64,000 bases of DNA, taken from the NCBI GenBank assembly GCA_965224575.1, contig CBDCZQ010000006.1, positions 248,001-312,000 on the forward strand, written 5' to 3'. Origin of the DNA: QPIN01 sp965224575. Its GTDB lineage: Bacteria; Pseudomonadota; Gammaproteobacteria; Methylococcales; Methylomonadaceae. The notes under the pieces are model-generated. The model saw only the letters and a program-made list of their open reading frames with translations. It searched no databases and had not been told where the DNA came from. The position numbers and the translations under genes were made by a program. Position 1 is the first letter of the stretch, and every line of letters begins with the position of its first letter. Of this stretch, positions 53,531-61,123 are shown piece by piece.

Positions 53531-55249
53531 TTAAAACTTTTCAAATTGTGACATATCTAAACCACCTTTCTCAGACTTTGCTACTTTCATGCTAGGTGTT
53601 GAAGCAGCAGCTGGAGTCAATGGTATTTTTTTATCTTGCACAGGTGCTGTATTAGAATTTGTCGCCACCGATCCCAAAGTAAAAAAGTGCAGATTTTTAA
53701 TTAAAGCCTGACTTAAACTATTCATTTCTTCTGCTGTTGCGGCTAATTCCTCAGAAGCTGCTGCATTTTGTTGAGTCGCTTGGTCTAATTGCGTCATCGC
53801 ATGAGTGATTTGTTCGGTTCCTTGTGATTGCTCAGAAGAAGCCGCTGAAATTTCCTGCACTAAATCGGCTGTTTTACTGATATTAGGGACTAAATCGTCT
53901 ATTAATTTACTGGTTTTTTCAGCACCAGTAACAGTTGTTACGGTTAATCCACTAATTTCAGAAGCTGCTTGTTGACTACGCTCAGCCAATTTTCGTACTT
54001 CTGCTGCAACCACTGCAAAACCTCTACCATGCGATCCGGCTCTTGCCGCTTCAATTGAAGCATTCAGTGCCAGTATATTGGTTTGATAAGCAATATCTTC
54101 AATCACAGAGATTTTATCCGCCACTTGCTTCATTGCAGACGTTGCTTCCGTTACTGCTACACCACCTTCTTGCGCTGAATCAGCAGCTGCGGTTGCTATA
54201 TTATCGGTTAAATTAGCATTTTCACTATTTTGTGCAATGGATGCACTCATTTGCTCTATCGAAGCACTGGTTTCTTCAACACTGGCTGCCTGTTCGCTGG
54301 CAGCTCCACTAATCGTCTGTGCTGTTGAATTAATTTCATCCGATGCTGTAGTAATTGAGGTAACACTTTCTACAATATTGCCCATGATATTGGAGAGACT
54401 GTTTTGCATATTGTCCATTGCTATCCACAACTGATCTAACTCATCTTTGCCTGAACTATCTATTTGATTGTTTAATTTACCTTTGGATATGGATTGAGTA
54501 ACCAAAATCAAGTATTTAAATTTATCTACAATCATTTTTTGACAGAGGAAGAAAATGATGACCGAGATAATACCTAATACAATAGCAAGCAATAAACTAA
54601 TTTTATCAGCCATATTACCAATCATTTCTGCCTGTGCACTTATAACTGTCCCTACCTCTAGTACGCCTCGCACATCATTTAGCTTCCAGTTATTTTTAGG
54701 TGTGTCAGGATGGCTATTATGGCAGTTTACACAAGATTGATCCGTCATTTTATCTGCCATCGCAACGCGTACATAAGGGATTCCATCAACCAGTTCTGTA
54801 CGTGAAAAAGTCTCATCAGGGTTTGATTGAAAAAATGCCCAAGCATCTTTTTGGAATTGATCCATAACTCTATCTTTTCGATTAGGAAAAGGAAATGCGC
54901 TATATAGTTTCATATCAGTCCCATCTTTTTTAAAGGCAGCAGACAAATCGTGAATCATTGTCGCTGGCAATGGGATGGTTGCTGTATCATCTGTCGGCTG
55001 AATAACAGGTTTTATATCTGAAAATTTCAGTATTTTTTTAACAATATTTTTTACATAATAACCACGTAACGTTTTAAATTGTGAAACGGATTGTTCAGCA
55101 GCAGAAATAACACTTTGTTCAGTGATTGATTGTGAGTCATTAGCTATAATCTTCTGCATAAAAAATGAAGAAATTCCTAGCCCTATCATCAATATGATAA
55201 AAACTGGGAAGGCTAGTTTTGCAGCCAGACTGCTGTTATAAAACTTCAT
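53531..55249 (-). CDS. Chemoreceptor with periplasmic c-haem (Tll0287/DUF3365-like) sensor
   Basis: A 572-residue methyl-accepting chemotaxis protein. An N-terminal membrane helix (about 12-30) is followed by a periplasmic domain of about 185 residues with a single haem-c site, C173-V-N-C176-H177, as in DUF3365/Tll0287-like sensors. A second helix (about 215-235), HAMP and signalling domain (NASIEAARAGSHGRGFAVVA) follow. The last residues, LDMSQFEKF, match the tail of the next receptor and resemble a CheR-docking pentapeptide. Redox or gas sensing is likely. Confidence 0.88.
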   Translation of the reverse strand: MKFYNSSLAAKLAFPVFIILMIGLGISSFFMQKIIANDSQSITEQSVISAAEQSVSQFKTLRGYYVKNIVKKILKFSDIKPVIQPTDDTATIPLPATMIHDLSAAFKKDGTDMKLYSAFPFPNRKDRVMDQFQKDAWAFFQSNPDETFSRTELVDGIPYVRVAMADKMTDQSCVNCHNSHPDTPKNNWKLNDVRGVLEVGTVISAQAEMIGNMADKISLLLAIVLGIISVIIFFLCQKMIVDKFKYLILVTQSISKGKLNNQIDSSGKDELDQLWIAMDNMQNSLSNIMGNIVESVTSITTASDEINSTAQTISGAASEQAASVEETSASIEQMSASIAQNSENANLTDNIATAAADSAQEGGVAVTEATSAMKQVADKISVIEDIAYQTNILALNASIEAARAGSHGRGFAVVAAEVRKLAERSQQAASEISGLTVTTVTGAEKTSKLIDDLVPNISKTADLVQEISAASSEQSQGTEQITHAMTQLDQATQQNAAASEELAATAEEMNSLSQALIKNLHFFTLGSVATNSNTAPVQDKKIPLTPAAASTPSMKVAKSEKGGLDMSQFEKF

Positions 55250-55409
55250 GTTGGAGCTTCCTTCTATCTGTTACTACCTGTCCTCTATTTGAAAACAATA
55301 ATAAAGTTAAAATAATAACCTTAGTGTAGTTGAGTTAAATTTACTTGCTGTTTTTTTTGACTTTGAAATTCCCAAAGAGAACACTTTTTTGTTATCCTAA
55401 ATTTTCAAT

Positions 55410-57593
55410 TTAAAATTTTTCAAACTGAGACATATCTAATTCGTTTTCAGGCTTCGATTGTTGTATTTCTTTTACTGAATCTACAATACCTTGTGATGAA
55501 TTACTCTTTTTACCTTCTAACGGGACATCTGAGTTTGTTGGGTTTGTATCCAAGGTGAAATAATCTATATACTTTATTAACTGCTGACTTAAACCGTGCA
55601 TTTCTTCCGATGTTGCTGCTAATTCTTCTGAGGCCGCCGCATTTTGCTGGGTAATTTGATCCAGTTGAGTCATTGCCTGGGTTATCTGCTCGGTACCTTG
55701 TGCTTGTTCGTTTGAAGCAGCTGAAATTTCTTGTACTAAATCTGCCGTTTTACCAATATCAGGTACAATTTGTTCTAGTAGCCCACCTGCTTTTTCAGCA
55801 ATTCCGACACTGGTTGATGTTAAACCACTAATTTCTGATGCTGCGGATTGACTGCGTTCCGCCAGTTTACGCACTTCTAAAGCGACCACAGCAAACCCTC
55901 TACCATGAGAACCCACACGGGCTGCTTCAATAGATGCATTAAGTGCTAAAATATTAGTCTGGTAGGCAATATCTTCAATCACAGAAATTTTATCCGCTAT
56001 CTGTTTCATGGCTTTAACGGTTTCTGTTACTGCACTTCCCCCTTCCTGGGCTGCTTCAGCTGATTGAGATGCAATATTTTCAGTTTCAGTCGCATTTTCA
56101 TTATTTTGAGCAATAGACGCGCCCATTTGTTCCATAGAAGCGCTTGTTTCTTCCACACTTGCAGCCTGTTCACTAGCAGCCTGGCTTAGCGATTGAGCCG
56201 TTGAATTAACCTCATCTGATGCCGTGGTAATAGACCCTGCACTATCCGCAATATGACCCATCGTTTCTGATAAGCGTGTTTGCATTTTTGCTATGGCATT
56301 GAGCAATTGACCTAATTCATCCTTACCTGAGATATCAATTTGATTATTTAGCTTACCCTCTGAAATTAATTTGATCAGAGAGAGCATGGGTTTAAGCTTT
56401 TTGCTAATACTCCATACTGCAAAAACACTGACGATGGCAAGTAAAATAATAACGGCTATTGCGATGCCGGTAACAAGCATTTTATTACTTTCTACTTGCT
56501 CTCTGGATTCTGTAGAAATAAAGTTACGGTTTTCAAGAACTGTTGCTGACAAGTCTTTCATAGTGTCATTCAACACATTAGCATTTATTGTAGCTGTACG
56601 ACTTAATTCACTCTGTAATTTTTGCTGTTTGATAATAGTTAACTGTAGATTATAGATAGAATCTTCATCAGTAAACGCTACACCAATAAATTGCTTAAGC
56701 TTTTTAGTCAGTTCCTTCGCCATGGGTGTCAGTTTTTTATTCCCGTCCAATGACTTAAGTAAAGAGTTTGTTTTATTATCCGTTTCAGCGAGCAATTGAT
56801 CGACCTTGTTTTTACGAAGGTTTATCACGGTATCAGCATCGGTCGTGCTAAGTAATTGTCTGGCAAGTGATGAAAGAGTTAAAGAAAAAGCCTGAATACC
56901 ACTTACTTTTTCTGTCACGGCAGATCCTTTACTCAGTACCAAACCCTTAACTTGATCAACCAACTTAGCTGAAAGTTCTGGATCTTCCAGTAGGGATTCT
57001 TTTTTAAGTAAGCGCTTAATTTTTCGTTTTGTACGTTTACTGGCAAATTTTTGTTTTCCTGCCAACGAATTAACCAAGGTATCAATCTCATTCAGTTGAT
57101 CATTAATTTTCTCTGCTTGCTCAGAGACTTTTTTATTCGCAACAAGAATTTTCTGAGACGTTGAAAGTATCTGCTCATCAGCAGCGATAAACTCTTGATA
57201 AGGAGTGGATAATTTATTAACAAATCCATTTAATTTTGGATCATTTTTAGAAATCTCTTTCAATTGATCACTAGCTTGCTGATACTTACGCATCAACTCT
57301 GCTTTATCAGTGATTTTAGACAACGCATCCAGATCTTTTACGGCTAAAATTTCAGCCTGCCGATTCTGGAAATTGATCAAATTATTACCAATATTCGCAC
57401 TAAATTCCTGAATTGATGAAACATCAATCAGATTATCCTGCTTTTCACTTAAATTTTGCATAGAAAAATAAGCAGTAGAGCCAAGCCAGAGATTAGCAAT
57501 GACACTAATCGTTGACAATAAAATGACAATATTACGAATAGATAGTTTTGATAGAATCAGCTCTTGGATTTTTTTTATATCGAATGCGGGCAT
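55410..57593 (-). CDS. Chemoreceptor with long helical periplasmic sensor
   Basis: A 727-residue methyl-accepting chemotaxis protein with membrane helices at about 22-42 and 372-394, a periplasmic helical region of about 330 residues, HAMP, and a signalling domain. The hairpin tip contains Val and Leu changes (AARVGSHGRGF, VVALEVRKL) relative to its neighbours. The tail is LDMSQFEKF. The sensor is homologous to that of the receptor at 61,124-63,286, sharing KIKRLLKKE (191-199) and LRKNK (259-263). Ligand unknown. Confidence 0.85.
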   Translation of the reverse strand: MPAFDIKKIQELILSKLSIRNIVILLSTISVIANLWLGSTAYFSMQNLSEKQDNLIDVSSIQEFSANIGNNLINFQNRQAEILAVKDLDALSKITDKAELMRKYQQASDQLKEISKNDPKLNGFVNKLSTPYQEFIAADEQILSTSQKILVANKKVSEQAEKINDQLNEIDTLVNSLAGKQKFASKRTKRKIKRLLKKESLLEDPELSAKLVDQVKGLVLSKGSAVTEKVSGIQAFSLTLSSLARQLLSTTDADTVINLRKNKVDQLLAETDNKTNSLLKSLDGNKKLTPMAKELTKKLKQFIGVAFTDEDSIYNLQLTIIKQQKLQSELSRTATINANVLNDTMKDLSATVLENRNFISTESREQVESNKMLVTGIAIAVIILLAIVSVFAVWSISKKLKPMLSLIKLISEGKLNNQIDISGKDELGQLLNAIAKMQTRLSETMGHIADSAGSITTASDEVNSTAQSLSQAASEQAASVEETSASMEQMGASIAQNNENATETENIASQSAEAAQEGGSAVTETVKAMKQIADKISVIEDIAYQTNILALNASIEAARVGSHGRGFAVVALEVRKLAERSQSAASEISGLTSTSVGIAEKAGGLLEQIVPDIGKTADLVQEISAASNEQAQGTEQITQAMTQLDQITQQNAAASEELAATSEEMHGLSQQLIKYIDYFTLDTNPTNSDVPLEGKKSNSSQGIVDSVKEIQQSKPENELDMSQFEKF

Positions 57594-57617
57594 GTGTGAT
57601 GACTCCAGAAATAACTA

Positions 57618-57665
57618 TATTTAACCTAGAACAATCAGTTGAGTCAGATTATTCTAGGTTAAATA
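57618..57665 (-). repeat. Perfect 14-bp inverted repeat upstream of a receptor gene
   Basis: TATTTAACCTAGAA at 57618-57631 pairs with TTCTAGGTTAAATA at 57652-57665 around a 20-base spacer. It lies 25 bases upstream of the receptor start. It could be an operator for a dimeric regulator or an mRNA hairpin. There is no U-tract for termination. Confidence 0.5.
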
Positions 57666-57786
57666 AGTTATTGGGTATAAGGGCTATTAAAATGAGAAAA
57701 TAATATATCTCGTTCCTTTGGTTTTACGTCACTGCCGCTGAGGGCGAGAATTCACCCTCAAGTTAAGAAAATATATATGCTTTTTA

Positions 57787-57874
57787 GTAGGTTGGGCTAA
57801 CGGCTTTATCGTTAACCCAACATTCTTTAGCATACGTTATGTTGGGTTGCCAAAGAGACGGCAGCCCAACCTAC
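57787..57874 (+). repeat. Two-hairpin palindromic repeat, copy F
   Basis: An 88-base copy, nearly identical to copy E over both hairpins and in the same orientation. It lies between the substrate-binding protein gene and a receptor gene. Confidence 0.85.
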
Positions 57875-57933
57875 GAATAATCTCTTAACTTATTTCCAGT
57901 AACACGATAACGTAGGAACGAGAAAAATATAAC

Positions 57934-59094
57934 TTACAATTTATCCCAAGTAAATGAAACATAACGACCACCCTCTATACGAGTAGGCCAAACATTGTGG
58001 TTTGCTTGATGTTCTGTCGCTGAAAGTGACAACGTTTTACCGATACCTACATCAATAGAACCAAGAGACTCTAATCCATCAATCACTGATTCTCTATTAA
58101 CAGTTGCCGCCTTTTGTAATCCATCAACTAAAATCTTAGCTGCTAAATAGCCTTCTAATGATAGAAACCCCGGTTTTTCACTACTTTTATAAGCAGCTAG
58201 ATCATCACGGAATTGCTTAACACCAGCAGAGCTATCCTCAAAGTGAGGGACAACTTGAGTAACAATCACTTTATCGGTTTTTCCCTCTAACTCATTAAGT
58301 AAGGGAATACTGCCCACGAAAGAAACATTTAGAAAAAATGCATTAGGAAGCTCTTCTTTAGCCATTTTAATAAAAGCAGCACAAGGTTTATAAGCACCCA
58401 CCATAATAATCGCTTTAGGTTCTACATCTGCATCCAGAATTGTACTTAAACCTTCTTCTATATTAACCGTGTTTCTTTTGTATCGCCCATGAGCTATTTT
58501 TCCTGTATCAGTAAAACCTTGTGCCTTCAATGCAGCCATCGCACCGTTATAACCTGCATCACCATAACCATCATTTTGGGTAAATAGTGCAATCTCTGTT
58601 GGTTTAATACCACTTTTCATTAAACCACTAATCATTGCCGCTGTTTCTTCGCCATAGCTTGCACGGTAGTTGATGATATAGCGATCTGGTGGTGATTTAC
58701 GCAATAAACCAGCACCTGTTACTGCACCAAATAAAAGTGTTTTCTTTTCATTAGCAATGGGTACTGTTACAACAGCTGTGGGTGTTCCTACATTACCTAT
58801 CACTGCAACAACTTTTTCCTCGTCAATCAACTTACGCATGTTTGGGCCAGCTCTTTTAGGCTCGTAACCATCATCCAGCGCAATTAATTCCAGCTTGTTA
58901 CCTTTTATTCCACCTGCCTTATTAATTTTGTGGAAGTAAGTTTCAACACCTAATTTAACACTTGTTCCCAGCCCTTTAGCTGGGCCATCCAATGCTGTTG
59001 ACATACCAATTTTTATCGGATCGGCCTGTACACTCAATGCCAATGTAGCTAAAGAAAATAATAGACCTATTTTTTTTGATAGTTTGATTTTCAT
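57934..59094 (-). CDS. Branched-chain-amino-acid-type periplasmic binding protein
   Basis: A 386-residue periplasmic binding protein of the LIV/amide type (Peripla_BP_6). It has a signal peptide ending SVQA, the strand PIKIGMSTALDGPAKGLGTS and the segment LIALDDGYEPKRAGPNMRKL. Hinge-region residues continue to about 360. No permease or ATPase gene is next to it. It is surrounded by chemoreceptors and a porin, so it may deliver a ligand to a receptor instead of, or as well as, a transporter. Ligand not predictable from sequence. Confidence 0.85.
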   Translation of the reverse strand: MKIKLSKKIGLLFSLATLALSVQADPIKIGMSTALDGPAKGLGTSVKLGVETYFHKINKAGGIKGNKLELIALDDGYEPKRAGPNMRKLIDEEKVVAVIGNVGTPTAVVTVPIANEKKTLLFGAVTGAGLLRKSPPDRYIINYRASYGEETAAMISGLMKSGIKPTEIALFTQNDGYGDAGYNGAMAALKAQGFTDTGKIAHGRYKRNTVNIEEGLSTILDADVEPKAIIMVGAYKPCAAFIKMAKEELPNAFFLNVSFVGSIPLLNELEGKTDKVIVTQVVPHFEDSSAGVKQFRDDLAAYKSSEKPGFLSLEGYLAAKILVDGLQKAATVNRESVIDGLESLGSIDVGIGKTLSLSATEHQANHNVWPTRIEGGRYVSFTWDKL

Positions 59095-59143
59095 CTTAAA
59101 TCTTTCCTCTTGTTTGTTTAAAAAATTTTAATGATTTTAGCTA

Positions 59144-60469
59144 TTAAAATGCGTATTTAGCAGAGAACTGAAAGCGATCCATATCGCCTTTATCACCACT
59201 TTCAATTGCTCGTTGAGCATGTAACCATTCCAGTCCAAAAGTTACTTTTTTAACCGGTGAATACAACAGGTTGATATGGCTACTCCAAATTTTTTCAGTG
59301 ACACCAAGCCCTGTTAAATTTGTATCATTATCAAAGACAGTTCCTGATATAGTCGCGTTTGAGCGCCATTTATCATTCCAAAAATGGCGATAAGAAATAT
59401 TACCCCCATAACTGTTAATAGCCTCTAGACTCCCATTTGCATCAAGTACCGCGCCATTAACTATATTTAGCCCTATATAACGTCCTAATCCACTCCCTGC
59501 ATTAAATACGAAGCGAAAATCATCTCTTTCCCCTATTTTTATTTTCCCTGTTAAACTTCCTCCGCCCACAACAATATCGTCATCAATATTAGTCGCATTA
59601 TCTGCATAACTTAATCGTCTAACGATCCCTGCCAATGCAACATGTCCCCAGTCTTTTTTATATTTATATCTGGCAACGATATCTGGCATTTCACCATCAT
59701 CTGTTTCAATCCGCGCTCCACCACCAAATGGTGTCACAGTCGTTTCAGGATTTTCTATAGCAAATTCAAAACTACCATAATCACTTTGATGCGTGTAACG
59801 TATTAACGGTTGACGAATAAAAACAGAACTGTCAACCGGGCCAAAAAAGGCTAAATTTTCAGCCATTGCTGAAACATCTTGAAATGTTGACCACGTTTGA
59901 CCAAAGACCCAATTATCAAATTGAAATTTATAATGTCTCAATCTAGGCGTATAACTATTTGAAACACGCTCATTTCCATTTGGCGTTATCATAAAATCCA
60001 TTTCTAGAAATGCACCTAATTTATGCCCTTCATAATCCTTCTTAAGTTTAAAGTTGATTCTAGATTCTCTTACATGAAAATCTGTATCGTTATGTTCTCT
60101 ATCCCCACCAACAGGAATAGCGCCTGGAACATAAGCATCACGTAAATTTGAGTTTCCAGCAAGTTCACCAGCTGAATAGTTAGTGGTTGTGACGTCAAGC
60201 TTAGCGTAACCGCCAATTGACCAGTCCCAGTCAGAAAGAAGGCTATCTGATTTTTTTTCAGCTGTCTTCATGGTTTCTGGAAGCTCTTCAAGCTTTACTT
60301 TCTGTTCTTGCTGTGTAGATTTAAGGTATTTCACCTCTGCTTCCAACTCTGACAGCCTTTTCATCATCTTTTCAGCGACTTCATCACTCATTGCAAAGCC
60401 ACTAGTTGGCAACAAAAATATTGCTAATATCTGAATTTGCAATATTTGCCTTATTGATAGTTTTTTCAT
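59144..60469 (-). CDS. DcaP-like outer-membrane porin
   Basis: A 441-residue outer-membrane protein with a signal peptide (cleavage near GFA, about residue 26) and a short coiled coil at about 33-70. A beta-barrel follows, ending in aromatic Phe (FSAKYAF), the usual assembly signal. Segments such as DWSIGGYAKLDVTTTNY and LRHYKFQFDNWVFGQTWSTF resemble DcaP-like porins for small acids. It lies 49 bases upstream of the binding protein on the same strand, so the pair is likely one operon. Confidence 0.75.
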   Translation of the reverse strand: MKKLSIRQILQIQILAIFLLPTSGFAMSDEVAEKMMKRLSELEAEVKYLKSTQQEQKVKLEELPETMKTAEKKSDSLLSDWDWSIGGYAKLDVTTTNYSAGELAGNSNLRDAYVPGAIPVGGDREHNDTDFHVRESRINFKLKKDYEGHKLGAFLEMDFMITPNGNERVSNSYTPRLRHYKFQFDNWVFGQTWSTFQDVSAMAENLAFFGPVDSSVFIRQPLIRYTHQSDYGSFEFAIENPETTVTPFGGGARIETDDGEMPDIVARYKYKKDWGHVALAGIVRRLSYADNATNIDDDIVVGGGSLTGKIKIGERDDFRFVFNAGSGLGRYIGLNIVNGAVLDANGSLEAINSYGGNISYRHFWNDKWRSNATISGTVFDNDTNLTGLGVTEKIWSSHINLLYSPVKKVTFGLEWLHAQRAIESGDKGDMDRFQFSAKYAF

Positions 60470-61123
60470 TATGTCTCCTCATTCTTTGTTTAAGATAAGG
60501 AATGGTCGCGAAATAACTTGAACAACTAGCGGAGGACTTTTATTCACTATATAATTGTTCGTGCAACGCAAAAGATGGATAAAAAGATCAGCTAGTTGCT
60601 CAAGTTATTTCGTGCTCGTTCCTAGATGAAGAACGAAATGAAATAATTAAACAAATATTCTATTTACGCTCTTAATACTTAAAACTAGTAGAGAAGGGAG
60701 TATTTTCAAGTTTTTTGTAAATGATAATTGTCAATAATAAATATTTTTTTTGCGTGGTATTTTTTCAAAATTGTGCTAAGTACTTCACATATCTATCATT
60801 TTTAATTTCTTAAATTTACTCTATAAAAATGGCTTAATAGCATTATCTTTAATGGTTTCAGCAGATTTAATCACTAAAAAATCAATTCTTATAAAATAAT
60901 TCTTCAATTATTTACAAAACTTATTTCAACATTTTCTGATTATTTTTATGTTAATTTATTTGGCAATAAATGCCGGAATATTTTACTTTAGAAAGGATTA
61001 TTAGTAGAAAAACATCTATAGAATTAAGGTATTGAGAATTGTAATTGCCAATCGCAGAAATGATGAGATGACTTATTTGAAGGCTCTGTTGCGTTGTGTG
61101 GGAATAAGAATAAAGTGAAAAGT
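60470..61123. other. Long AT-rich intergenic region upstream of the porin
   Basis: A 654-base gap. The part next to the porin contains a near-perfect 22-bp inverted repeat (60509-60530 with 60591-60612, one mismatch), and a CGTTC/GAACG palindrome at about 60619-60637. The rest, about 60,650-61,120, is very AT-rich and shows no plausible gene. Confidence 0.6.
60509..60612. repeat. 22-bp inverted repeat pair upstream of the porin gene
   Basis: Left arm 60509-60530 (CGAAATAACTTGAACAACTAGC) read against right arm 60591-60612 gives 21 of 22 matching positions, with a 60-base spacer. The pair begins 40 bases upstream of the porin start. It may be a regulatory hairpin or the ends of a very small non-coding element. 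Confidence 0.55.

Larger units (their letters stand above)
57594..57933. other. Intergenic region with an inverted repeat and repeat copy F
   Basis: A 340-base gap between the substrate-binding protein gene and a receptor gene. It holds a perfect 14-bp inverted repeat at 57618-57665, repeat copy F at 57787-57874, and partial CGTTCC/GGAACG sequences on both sides of copy F. No coding frame is seen. Confidence 0.6.

Noticed and set aside
41707..57874. CRISPR array
   Set aside because: The repeats are palindromic, in both orientations, and kilobases apart with genes between. There are no regular spacers or cas genes.
57934..60469. Complete ABC uptake operon
   Set aside because: There is no permease or ATPase gene on either side. 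The neighbours are chemoreceptors.
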